A stretch of DNA of 25,710 nt, taken from positions 1 through 25,710 of IMG/VR virus record IMGVR_UViG_3300028392_000268. One strand, written 5' to 3'. Under the pieces are notes generated by a model. The model worked only from the letters and a program-made list of their open reading frames with translations, was not told the origin of the DNA and searched no databases. Numbering within the stretch: the first letter of the stretch is position 1; the number at the start of each line of letters is the position of its first letter. This document shows, piece after piece, positions 15,331-22,819 of the stretch. The DNA is from a virus. The position numbers and the translations under genes are program-made.

Positions 15331-15919
15331 AATTACAGACATAGTTATAATTGTATTAATAGTTATTCTTTTTCTACAAAAATGTGGAGGAAAAAACACT
15401 ATAGCTCCTAGTATTACAACTGTTAGAGACACTGTATGGATTAAGAAAGAGTCCACTACAACATCTAAACCACAAATTGTAGAGTCTATACCTTTTCCTG
15501 TAGATCATTACACTAAAGAGTATATTGCTGACACTAATTATAATAAACTAGTGTTACAATATCAAGCATTAGTGGCTAAGTTTCTAGCAACCAATATACA
15601 AAAAGATTCTCTTAGAATAGATTCTATAGGATATATAAAGATTACTGACACTGTTAGTTCTAATTTAGTTAGAGCTAGACAGATTAATTATAAATTTAAA
15701 TATCCAATTATAAAAGAAACTATTACAATAATTCCTCCTCCTAAAACACAAGTGTTCTGGGGAATAGGAATACAAGGTAATAAACAACAGCTTAACCAAT
15801 TTACAACTTCTTTCCTATTAAAGAATAAGAAAGAACAAATATTTGGTGTACAGGCTGGTATTTCTCCTAATGGAATAGTTAACTATGGTGTATCTACTTT
15901 CTGGAAAATAAAACTGTAA
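15314..15919 (+). CDS. Spanin-like envelope protein
   Basis: 201 residues. An N-terminal membrane segment (about 8-22, TDIVIIVLIVILFLQ) is followed by CGG, a weak lipobox-like site (LQKC), and a long periplasmic Ser/Thr/Lys-rich and helical region. The last 60 residues alternate hydrophobic and polar residues (FWGIGIQGN, EQIFGVQAGI, NYGVSTFWKIKL) as in outer-membrane beta-strands. This would let one protein span from inner to outer membrane, as a unimolecular spanin does during lysis. It overlaps the holin and is followed at once by the endolysin. The function is inferred from context and topology. Confidence 0.55.
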   Translation: MKQQLRITDIVIIVLIVILFLQKCGGKNTIAPSITTVRDTVWIKKESTTTSKPQIVESIPFPVDHYTKEYIADTNYNKLVLQYQALVAKFLATNIQKDSLRIDSIGYIKITDTVSSNLVRARQINYKFKYPIIKETITIIPPPKTQVFWGIGIQGNKQQLNQFTTSFLLKNKKEQIFGVQAGISPNGIVNYGVSTFWKIKL

Positions 15920-15922
15920 CAC

Positions 15923-16417
15923 ATGAAAGATAAAATATCAGAAGAAAGAATATCACATCTTCACCCTAAAATCAGAGAAGAAGTGAAACAGCTTATTGAT
16001 AAAGCTGAGTCTGCTGTAGAAGATAATTTAGCTATCAGAGTGGTACAAGGATTAAGAACCATAGAAGAACAAAATGATTTGTATGCTCAAGGAAGAACTA
16101 AACCAGGAAGCATTGTAACAAATGCTAAAGGAGGAAGTTCTTTACACAATTATGGACTGGCTATAGACATCTGCTGGTTATTTAAACAACCAGATGGAAC
16201 ATATAAATATGATGACTCAAAATCATGGAAGACAGGTCCTAATTTCTTTAAAGTGATAAAAATATTTAAAGAAGCTGGATATACATGGGGTGGTGATTGG
16301 AAAACTATTATAGACACACCACATTTTGAGAAAACATTTGGACTGTCTTGGAAACAGCTATATGCTAAATATCAAAATAAAGACTTTATAACTAATACTC
16401 AATACGTAAATATATAA
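15923..16417 (+). CDS. M15 family endolysin (L,D-/D,D-peptidase type)
   Basis: 164 residues with the M15/VanY-like zinc peptidase motifs: GLRTIEEQNDLYAQGR (43-58), SLHNYGLAID (73-82, which provides His75 and Asp82 as metal ligands) and TPHFE (132-136, third ligand His134, followed by Glu). This family, including the T5 and A500 endolysins, cuts peptide cross-links of peptidoglycan, typically L-Ala-D-Glu. There is no signal peptide, so release needs the holin encoded two genes earlier. Start ATG at 15923 follows the spanin-like stop by 3 nt. Confidence 0.9.
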   Translation: MKDKISEERISHLHPKIREEVKQLIDKAESAVEDNLAIRVVQGLRTIEEQNDLYAQGRTKPGSIVTNAKGGSSLHNYGLAIDICWLFKQPDGTYKYDDSKSWKTGPNFFKVIKIFKEAGYTWGGDWKTIIDTPHFEKTFGLSWKQLYAKYQNKDFITNTQYVNI

Positions 16418-16421
16418 GCTA

Positions 16422-16547
16422 ATGGCAAAAGGTTCTAATTCTGTATCAACAAAAGTAAACTTTGGTAGACGTAAAGGTGGGTCTGCTAAAAAATCTTATA
16501 ACAAACATAACTCAAGACCTAAACCTTACAAAGGACAAGGAAAATAA
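16422..16547 (+). CDS. Tiny basic protein after the endolysin (41 aa)
   Basis: Reads MAKGSNSVSTKVNFGRRKGG, then AKKSYNKHNSRPKPYKGQGK and stop. It is very basic (about a third Lys/Arg/His) and low in hydrophobics, as in small nucleic-acid binding or ribosomal-type proteins. It begins 4 nt after the endolysin stop, and its codon composition (GGT, CGT) is less AT-biased than the surrounding non-coding DNA. I recognise the pattern as a recurring small protein near phage lysis or structural genes; its function is unknown. Confidence 0.68.
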   Translation: MAKGSNSVSTKVNFGRRKGGSAKKSYNKHNSRPKPYKGQGK

Positions 16548-16605
16548 CCCTCTATATACAACCACTCTTGTAGAATAACCCTCTCTGCTACAGGATAAAA
16601 GAAAA

Positions 16606-16632
16606 AAAGACCCTATTGTTTATAGGGTCTTT
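16606..16632 (+). terminator. Bidirectional terminator between converging genes
   Basis: Eleven-base arms (AAAGACCCTAT, 16606-16616, and ATAGGGTCTTT, 16622-16632) with a 5-nt loop TGTTT. The plus-strand side is followed by TTTACTTTTT-type sequence, and the minus-strand side by a run of A (read as U). It separates the lysis island from the converging VWA gene and should work in both directions. An 11-bp direct repeat (AATAACCCTCT) lies just before it. Confidence 0.88.
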
Positions 16633-16639
16633 ACTTTTT

Positions 16640-18148
16640 CTACTTGTTTTCCTTAACTATTTCACCTTCAGTATCCACCTTACTTATTTTAGTACCATCA
16701 AATACTATAACTTGGTCTTTTTGAGAATATTCTTTAATAACATCATCTTTAAAATAACTAAATCTAGCACCCTGTACACCAATAAAATATGCTTTATCTG
16801 AATATAAATTACAACGGTCTTCAGCATCAGTTAATACTAAAGCATTTTCATTATTAGCTTCTATACTCTTAATTACAGTATCAATATCAGTGCCTCCATC
16901 ATCATCTATCATAGATATGGATAACATATTATTTTTAATCTTATTAACTTTAGTATTAAAAGTATAAATGTTATTCAACATATCCATTTGTTTAAGCTTA
17001 GCAGCAAATGCTTTACAAAACTCTAGTTTGTTTATAGGATTACCATCTTTATTTATAGTTCCAGATCTACTACTCATACTACCAGAAATATCAATATAAA
17101 TATCTATTTTACCAATACTTTTAGTACTCTTAATCTGTAAATCCTCAGCAAATATTTTTCTAATCTTAGGATGTAATAACTCAAACTCATCTAGTCCTGC
17201 TATATTATCACTATTAAACAAATCTTCATAGATGGTTATTTTCTTAGCACTAAAATAACTTACAGATTTATCTACAAGTTTTTTAATTTGATTTTTAACA
17301 CTATCCATAGAAAGAGTGATGTTTTCAAGCTTAGCTATCATTTTATTAAGATATTCAGGACTTATTTTACCAGCTTGATTTCCTCCTTTAAGAATATTAT
17401 CAAACATTTGCTGCTGGGTTTCTTCATCCATAGCTCCATCCATTTTGTTACATAAGTCTTGAGCATCTTGAATAGTTTTATCAAAGTCATTATTAGCTTG
17501 TTTACTATTCATCATTTTATCTAGAAGACCATCCCCTCCACCTGAATCTCCATCTCCATTTATATCATTTTTAAAATCTTCAGAAGTTTCAGGTTCTATA
17601 AAATCCATTATAGTCATTCTTCCAACAAAATAAGAAACTACATTTCTAGTAAAAATAGCTGACTTCAAACTACTGTTCTCACTCATTATCTTACCAACAG
17701 GATTATTAGCTTTTTCTAAGATTTTAAACTTAGTGGTGTTTGTATCATCTCTATCTTCAAAATTAAGTTTCTCCATTTGATTATAATACATTTTAAATAT
17801 ATCATTACTCAAATGCTTTGGAAACTTAGTATAGTTTTCTTGAAACTTTTCATAAAAACTACCAAACCCAGGTTGTTTATCTGTAGGTAATTTTTTATTC
17901 TCAACTCCTTTGTGAAAACTTTCATATATATTAGTAACTATTTTTTGGTCAACCATATGATCACTTACAATACGTTTAAGTCTACTTTCATCAATATAAT
18001 GAAGATGTGGATTTATAAGATCTGGTTTTTTGTAGAAATTTATTTTACTAAATAAACTATCTTCATTTCTATAATAGGAGTCTATCTCTCCTTTCTTTAC
18101 TTTTTCAAGAATGGTATATGCATTCTTATATTGTCTACCTGCTGCCAT
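16640..18148 (-). CDS. VWA-domain protein partnering a MoxR ATPase
   Basis: 502 residues. A helical N-terminal half (1-340) includes an acidic, Gly-rich linker (GDGDSGGGDG, 198-207). The C-terminal von Willebrand A domain has MIDAS residues DISGS (353-357), GGTD (418-421) and TDAED (440-444). This layout matches VWA proteins that pair with MoxR-type AAA+ ATPases to remodel or activate a target protein; metal-dependent binding occurs at the MIDAS. The MoxR gene lies directly upstream (51 nt plus a hairpin). It ends with TAG. Which protein is remodelled (virion assembly, replication, host target) is unknown. Confidence 0.85.
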   Translation of the reverse strand: MAAGRQYKNAYTILEKVKKGEIDSYYRNEDSLFSKINFYKKPDLINPHLHYIDESRLKRIVSDHMVDQKIVTNIYESFHKGVENKKLPTDKQPGFGSFYEKFQENYTKFPKHLSNDIFKMYYNQMEKLNFEDRDDTNTTKFKILEKANNPVGKIMSENSSLKSAIFTRNVVSYFVGRMTIMDFIEPETSEDFKNDINGDGDSGGGDGLLDKMMNSKQANNDFDKTIQDAQDLCNKMDGAMDEETQQQMFDNILKGGNQAGKISPEYLNKMIAKLENITLSMDSVKNQIKKLVDKSVSYFSAKKITIYEDLFNSDNIAGLDEFELLHPKIRKIFAEDLQIKSTKSIGKIDIYIDISGSMSSRSGTINKDGNPINKLEFCKAFAAKLKQMDMLNNIYTFNTKVNKIKNNMLSISMIDDDGGTDIDTVIKSIEANNENALVLTDAEDRCNLYSDKAYFIGVQGARFSYFKDDVIKEYSQKDQVIVFDGTKISKVDTEGEIVKENK

Positions 18149-18200
18149 AAATATTATTTAATAAGTGTTTAAGATCATTAGCTGTATAAGAATAAGAAAG

Positions 18201-18226
18201 AGGGGAATAAGTTATTGTATTCCCCT
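18201..18226 (-). terminator. Hairpin between MoxR and VWA genes
   Basis: Nine-base arms AGGGGAATA (18201-18209) and TATTCCCCT (18218-18226) around an 8-nt loop, followed on the minus strand by CTTTCTTATT, a loose U-tract. It stands after the MoxR stop and about 52 nt before the VWA ATG. It may be a weak terminator or an RNA-stability element that lowers VWA expression relative to MoxR. Confidence 0.65.
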
Positions 18227-18256
18227 GTTCTGTCATTGTTTGCCAAAGACCTTTAC

Positions 18257-19714
18257 CTAAAAAGGGATTTTAGTAGTTTCTTCTTCTCCTTCTAGCATAC
18301 TATCAAATGCTTCAGCTGTTTGATAATCATCTTTACGTGCAGAATGATTACTTAAAATATAATGCATAGACCTTTCTATTTCTTGTACTTGATCTTCATC
18401 AATAGAATCTCTAGTAGCATAAACATTAATTAAGCTCTCAATTTCAACTACAGCTTGTTCTAGTTGTTCATTAGTTGTAAATGATTGAAGCATTTCCACC
18501 TTACTCATAACAGCTTTAACCTCAGCAGACATTAGTTTATTTTGTAATTCACTACCTGCAGATTGACCAATCATAATTTGAGCAGTTTTTACAAGAGCTT
18601 TATCAATACTAATATCCCAGATATAACTAACAGCTTTTGCTAATTTAGGTACAAAAGTCAAAGTTCTATCACTACTGTGTTGATAACCCACTTCTAGATA
18701 TTTATCTAATTTCTTAACTGGTACATCTACAGTGTCTAGTTCAGCTTTATTTGGAATACCCATTTTAAAACTTTCTCTGTAGTTTCTATCTCCTTTAGAA
18801 TAATACTTACTAATATCACCTGCAGATACTCTATTTACATTAGTCTTTAACATAAATCTATCCCAGAATGGACTATCTTGTTCATCTTTAGGTATTTCAT
18901 TACATGTAGCAATAAATAACTTCCATTTACAAGGTATTTTATGTTTACCATTAAATAAGAACTTCTCATTCATCACACCCAACATAGCATTTCTGATACC
19001 ACTACTAGCTTTATCCACCTCATTGATGATTACAATTTCTGCTTCAGCAATTGGGGTGTTAAGTTTATAGTTGTTATTTGTAAACAACTCTTGAAGATCA
19101 GGAATACCCTTCACCTCACTTGATTTAGTACCTTCATCAGTTTCTAGAATATAGATTTTACTCATAAAGTCTTCTGCTGTCATATTACCATCTTTATTCA
19201 ACCATGCTTTAGCATAATCTATAACAGTTTTGGTTTTACCTGTACCTGGTTCACCAATTAATAAACATGGAAGCCCTGTAGCTTCTGCTAATGCTAACAT
19301 TTTAAATACTTCTTCCTTATTAATTAAGGATGTTTCAATTGTTCTTACTTCTTGAGTAACTTTCTTTGTAATTGATTTTGTTCTAATTTTTGCCATTTTA
19401 ATTGACTTTGTGTGTGTGTTTAAATTTAAATTTTTTGTTCTATCAAGTAAATCTTGTACTGATTCTACTAGTACAAAAGCCTTCTCTCCTATCATTTTAT
19501 CAAAACTTCCTGTTTTACTATTTCCTATAGCTGGAGACACTTCATAAGCAGGATCATCTGCATATTTACCTTTTCTTACTATTCTAACTTCTTTTCCTAT
19601 ATCATAATCTCCACATCCTGAACCAGGATAGATCACTTTCACTTTATCTCCTACATTAAATTTATATACTAAGTTAGATGGTCTAACATATTTTGTATTA
19701 TTAGTACTCATCAT
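18257..19714 (-). CDS. MoxR-type AAA+ ATPase with N-terminal SH3/KOW-like extension
   Basis: 485 residues. Walker A GEPGTGKT (154-161), Walker B IVIINEVDKA (227-236), sensor 1 ATCNE (269-273) and the WDRF segment with the arginine finger (284-287) identify a MoxR/CbbQ-like ATPase that remodels proteins with the VWA partner. Residues 1-95 are a separate beta-rich module (FNVGDKVKVIYPGSG, then GKEVRIVRKGKYADD) resembling a small SH3/KOW fold. The joining segment (NLNLNTHTKSIK) is coded by AAATTT and CACACA repeats like an untranslated leader, and an internal ATG at 19396 begins MAKIRTKS. Either a two-part fusion or a second translation start exists. Confidence 0.88.
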   Translation of the reverse strand: MMSTNNTKYVRPSNLVYKFNVGDKVKVIYPGSGCGDYDIGKEVRIVRKGKYADDPAYEVSPAIGNSKTGSFDKMIGEKAFVLVESVQDLLDRTKNLNLNTHTKSIKMAKIRTKSITKKVTQEVRTIETSLINKEEVFKMLALAEATGLPCLLIGEPGTGKTKTVIDYAKAWLNKDGNMTAEDFMSKIYILETDEGTKSSEVKGIPDLQELFTNNNYKLNTPIAEAEIVIINEVDKASSGIRNAMLGVMNEKFLFNGKHKIPCKWKLFIATCNEIPKDEQDSPFWDRFMLKTNVNRVSAGDISKYYSKGDRNYRESFKMGIPNKAELDTVDVPVKKLDKYLEVGYQHSSDRTLTFVPKLAKAVSYIWDISIDKALVKTAQIMIGQSAGSELQNKLMSAEVKAVMSKVEMLQSFTTNEQLEQAVVEIESLINVYATRDSIDEDQVQEIERSMHYILSNHSARKDDYQTAEAFDSMLEGEEETTKIPF

Positions 19715-19719
19715 ATTTA

Positions 19720-20058
19720 TTAAAGGTTTGAGAAAAGATCTACAGCATTAGATGTTTCTACAACTAATTCAGGCTGTTGTTCTTCTACTTTTTCTATTCT
19801 CTCTATTGTTTTATTAACTTTAGGAGTTACTTTTACATCTTGTTTAGCTGTATCATCTATAATATTAAACACAGTTAAAGTTGTTTCAGCATCTTTAAGA
19901 GCTGGGTGTTTTCTAATTGTTGCTATCTGCACTGGATTAGCACCATACTTCATTTCTATACTACCATACCCTAAATCATCTTTCTTAAGCCATGTATACC
20001 CTTCATTAAGGTCATTTAATAATTGACTAACTGTTAAGTCTACTTTGTTGATTGCCAT
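19720..20058 (-). CDS. Hypothetical protein upstream of MoxR (112 aa)
   Basis: 112 residues. The N-terminus is compact alpha/beta (VDLTVSQLLNDLNEGYTWLKKD); a short coiled or flexible part (KVNKTIERIEKVEEQQPEL) leads to an acidic hydrophobic end (VDLFSNL), which could be a docking tail like those of SSB partners. No domain is recognised. It precedes MoxR by 5 nt in the same transcript, so it may be an adaptor or a substrate of the MoxR/VWA pair; this is only context. Confidence 0.66.
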   Translation of the reverse strand: MAINKVDLTVSQLLNDLNEGYTWLKKDDLGYGSIEMKYGANPVQIATIRKHPALKDAETTLTVFNIIDDTAKQDVKVTPKVNKTIERIEKVEEQQPELVVETSNAVDLFSNL

Positions 20059-20075
20059 TTTGTTGTGTTTTTTAA

Positions 20076-20237
20076 TTAATTAATTTGTGTTTCTAAATAC
20101 TCAATAAGATATTTTGCATATCCTGTTACTATTTCTTTATTTTGGAATATAAAAGACGGCTCTTCATTATCTACAGCCTTTTTATATTCTTTCTTAAAAT
20201 CTATAAATTTTTCTTTGTTAAATTCTAAATGTTCCAT
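20076..20237 (-). CDS. Small hypothetical protein between UDG and the 112-aa gene (53 aa)
   Basis: Reads MEHLEFNKEKFIDFKKEYKK, then an acidic stretch, then GYAKYLIEYLETQIN. Mostly helical. It starts at ATG 20237, 1 nt after the UDG stop, and the frame is open for 53 codons to a TAA, so it fits neatly in the gap. It looks like a recurrent small phage protein; function unknown. Confidence 0.65.
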   Translation of the reverse strand: MEHLEFNKEKFIDFKKEYKKAVDNEEPSFIFQNKEIVTGYAKYLIEYLETQIN

Positions 20238-20238
20238 A

Positions 20239-20985
20239 CTACCATACTATTTTAAAGTCTTTTCCATTCTGTCCTTCTATAATAGAATTACATTTATTAA
20301 ATAAGTCTTGACAATCCCATATAGTTTTAGTATAAGCTGCAGAAGCTGGATGGCTCACTTTAATTATGTGATGTTTTTCCTCATTAATTAATGATTCTAA
20401 ATCTTGGGCTTGTTTACCCATTAGAACAAACACAAGTCCACTGTTAGTGTAATTTAGTGTATCTAATGTGTAAGCTATAAAGTCTTTCCATACATTGAAA
20501 TGACTTCCTATTTTATCCACTTGACATGTTAAAGCTGAGTTTAATAATAACACTCCTTGGTTAGACCATCTTTTAAGATCTGGGTCATGTTCTACACTTT
20601 GATCTGGGTACACTGTACTGTTTATAGAAGCAAATATGTTCTTTAGACTTGGTTGTACCTTGTCTGTCAAACTACAACTAAATGCAATCCCATCAGCCAC
20701 TGATAAATATGGATATGGATCCATCCCTATCATTACAATCTTTAATTTATCTACAGGACATTCTTCAAATGCTCTAAATACAAGTTTAAGAGGAGGAGTG
20801 AATCTTTTACCATCTTCTCTTAGATTATGTAATGTTTCTAACACTTTGTCAAAGTCTGAGCTTTGTACAAATCCTTTTAATTTAACAGCCCAACCAGATG
20901 GTTTAAGCTTTTCTATAAGTTTGATTTTTATTTCTTCAAGATTTACTTGTTCTGTCACAGTATTAATATTAAAAGATGAAACCAA
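20239..20985 (-). CDS. Uracil-DNA glycosylase (family 1, UNG-like) with altered motif 1
   Basis: Up to 248 residues. Motif 1 reads GMDPYP (87-92) instead of GQDPYH; catalytic Asp89 is kept. Then IAFSC, QPSLKNIF (111-118, uracil-pocket region), QGVLLLNS (143-150, with Asn149) and motif HPASAAY (212-218) with His212. It removes uracil from DNA at or near the fork. No ATG is available: the frame starts at TTG (20985), which overlaps the upstream gene by 17 nt, or GTG (20958, 11 nt after that stop). The altered motif 1 could change substrate preference. Confidence 0.88.
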   Translation of the reverse strand: MVSSFNINTVTEQVNLEEIKIKLIEKLKPSGWAVKLKGFVQSSDFDKVLETLHNLREDGKRFTPPLKLVFRAFEECPVDKLKIVMIGMDPYPYLSVADGIAFSCSLTDKVQPSLKNIFASINSTVYPDQSVEHDPDLKRWSNQGVLLLNSALTCQVDKIGSHFNVWKDFIAYTLDTLNYTNSGLVFVLMGKQAQDLESLINEEKHHIIKVSHPASAAYTKTIWDCQDLFNKCNSIIEGQNGKDFKIVW

Positions 20986-21361
20986 CTTGTTCTCCTATTT
21001 CTGTAGCTGCTTGTATAGCTAAAGCTAGTTCTTCTCTAGAACAATCTGCAAAACTTTTAGCTAGAAAGTATTCTTTACCAGATACTTCTCTAGCTATACA
21101 AAGCCCAGCTCTGTCTTTAACTAACAACTTCATATTTTCTACTGATTCTCCTATATGCATAGATAGATGTTTAATCATAACATGTATCTTAGCTAATTGT
21201 GGAAGTGTTCCATCATCATGTTGTTCTTCATAGAAGAATTCTATAATGGCTCCATCTTTTAAACTAGAAACAAACAATTCATATTGTTTCTTCATTCCTA
21301 AACTAGTAGGTTCTAGTATTCCATTTACTTTTCTATACTTTCCGTTTAAATGTTGAGTCAT
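20969..21361 (-). CDS. Phage recombination-type protein, family uncertain
   Basis: 130 residues. The pattern (FFYEEQHDDGTLPQLAKIHVMIKHL, then a helical segment, then SFADCSREELALAIQAATEIGEQ) recalls YbcN/NinB-like phage proteins, which have a similar layout of strand, basic segment and helices and act in recombination, but the similarity is weak. It overlaps the SF2 helicase gene by 29 nt and the UDG by 17 nt if TTG is used. A role in DNA repair or recombination is supported mainly by these neighbours. Confidence 0.6.
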   Translation of the reverse strand: MTQHLNGKYRKVNGILEPTSLGMKKQYELFVSSLKDGAIIEFFYEEQHDDGTLPQLAKIHVMIKHLSMHIGESVENMKLLVKDRAGLCIAREVSGKEYFLAKSFADCSREELALAIQAATEIGEQVGFIF

Positions 21362-22454
21362 CTACGTCAAAATATTTAATTTTATTTTCATCCAAATCTT
21401 TTAAAGCTTCATTAACCCATTGTTCATCTACAGTGTCTTTATAACATAGTATATGAGCTGTAGCTATTTCTGTTGGGTTAAGTCTTAACAATCTACCCAG
21501 CTTTTGTTGGGCTTTACGTTCATTACCAAAAGAATGCATAATAATAGCACTTCTTAGTTCTGGTATATTAACTCCTTCATTAAGTTGATTGACACAAGAT
21601 AGTCTTTCAATCATTCCTTCTTTAAATAATTCTAAATTTTCATCAGAATCTACATTGTTAGAATGAACTGAATGAGTACACATTCTATCAGCCTGGGCTT
21701 GTGTATTACAGAATAGAATACATTTCTGATCCATATCCTTAAATAACTTATTAGCATAATTCTCTTTGGTTTGAAAATCCATTAAAGCTTTCATTCTCAT
21801 TATAGAAGCTATCTGTTTTTGTTTAGGTCCATTAGCTTCATACACTCTTTCTGTCCAATAATTATAGTTTTTAGTTTCTGATGTATAAAATTCTTTATTA
21901 CTTTTAAGAGTCACCTTTATAGTATTACTACTAGAAAGCCTCATCTTGTGCACTATAATTCTATAATCATTAAGAATGTCATCATCTACAGCATCATCAG
22001 TGATGTATTTAAACTTTACAGGACAAAATGTATTCATCATTAGTCCTTTTTCAGAATCAGCATATCTTGGGGGTGTACCAGTGAGTCCTAGTATTCTACC
22101 ATTGTAGTGACCTAAAAATCCTATATGTGAATTTAATAAAGAGTGGGCTTCATCTAGAACAAGAACATCATATTTATTTGGATCAAACTTATTTAAAGAG
22201 AGATAGGTTGTAAACTCTAATCCTAGTATATCCATGTTAAACTTCAAAGCATCATCCTTCCAAGATTTAAATATACTAAGTTTAGGTGCTACTACTAACA
22301 CATTAAGCTTATTCATATTTGCTTTCTGTAAATGATCAATATACTTTAGTCCTATAAGAGTTTTACCAACCCCCATGCTAACTGCAGCACTTGATCTTCT
22401 ATTATCTAATGCTATTTTTAAAGCATCAGCTTGAATTTGTTCTCTCTTATTCAT
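21333..22454 (-). CDS. SF2 helicase (SNF2/UvsW-like)
   Basis: 373 residues, compact for SF2. Motifs in order: Q-rich start, Walker A SMGVGKT (26-32), VLVVAPKLS (52-60, motif Ia), DEAH (101-104), TGTP (125-128), then the second RecA domain with LFCNTQAQAD (247-256), LNEGVNIPELR (291-301) and QKLGRLLRLNP (317-327, motif VI with arginine fingers). This is a DNA-dependent ATPase/translocase, like T4 UvsW, that could regress forks or unwind branched recombination intermediates. It is typical for crAss-like replication modules. The ATG overlaps the 109-aa gene's TGA (ATGA). Confidence 0.9.
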   Translation of the reverse strand: MNKREQIQADALKIALDNRRSSAAVSMGVGKTLIGLKYIDHLQKANMNKLNVLVVAPKLSIFKSWKDDALKFNMDILGLEFTTYLSLNKFDPNKYDVLVLDEAHSLLNSHIGFLGHYNGRILGLTGTPPRYADSEKGLMMNTFCPVKFKYITDDAVDDDILNDYRIIVHKMRLSSSNTIKVTLKSNKEFYTSETKNYNYWTERVYEANGPKQKQIASIMRMKALMDFQTKENYANKLFKDMDQKCILFCNTQAQADRMCTHSVHSNNVDSDENLELFKEGMIERLSCVNQLNEGVNIPELRSAIIMHSFGNERKAQQKLGRLLRLNPTEIATAHILCYKDTVDEQWVNEALKDLDENKIKYFDVDDSTFKRKV

Positions 22455-22780
22455 TTTAAAAGTTCTTTTAATATAGCATCTTTAGCTTTATTTCTCATAA
22501 TAGAAGAATACTTTAAACATATTGCAGATTTATCTACAACTGTATCTTTGTTTATTCTACCTATATATTGGTTAACCCAAAGTTTAGTTTTACCATCATA
22601 TCCAATAGTACCTTTTAACTGACCGTATAACTTATCATGATATTTTTTATCTTTAATAACATTTAATAGATACTTAAACTCTTTAGCTTTTTTTTCTGCT
22701 TGAAGAGTTGCCATTTTAACTAAAGTATCATTATCTACAAATTGTTTTACTATATCTATATCAATATCTTTTTTGTTCAT
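22451..22780 (-). CDS. Hypothetical protein in front of the SF2 helicase (109 aa)
   Basis: 109 residues, helical and basic (AEKKAKEFKYLLNVIKDKKYHDK, read in parts), no recognised domain. A KTKLWVNQYIGRINKD segment follows. It is coupled to the helicase by ATGA. Its start lies only about 13 nt after the U-tract of a hairpin, so its expression may depend on read-through. Confidence 0.68.
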   Translation of the reverse strand: MNKKDIDIDIVKQFVDNDTLVKMATLQAEKKAKEFKYLLNVIKDKKYHDKLYGQLKGTIGYDGKTKLWVNQYIGRINKDTVVDKSAICLKYSSIMRNKAKDAILKELLK

Positions 22781-22792
22781 TTTAAAATGTTT

Positions 22793-22819
22793 AAAAAAAT
22801 AGCTGTTCTGGTACAGCTA
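22793..22819 (-). terminator. Hairpin followed by U7 in front of the 109-aa gene
   Basis: Arms TAGCTGT (22800-22806) and ACAGCTA (22813-22819) with a 6-nt loop, followed on the minus strand by seven T (22793-22799). It is a classic intrinsic terminator layout. It lies about 150 nt after the last codon of the 120-aa gene and 13 nt before the next ATG at 22780, so it ends a short leader RNA or acts as an attenuator. Confidence 0.8.
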
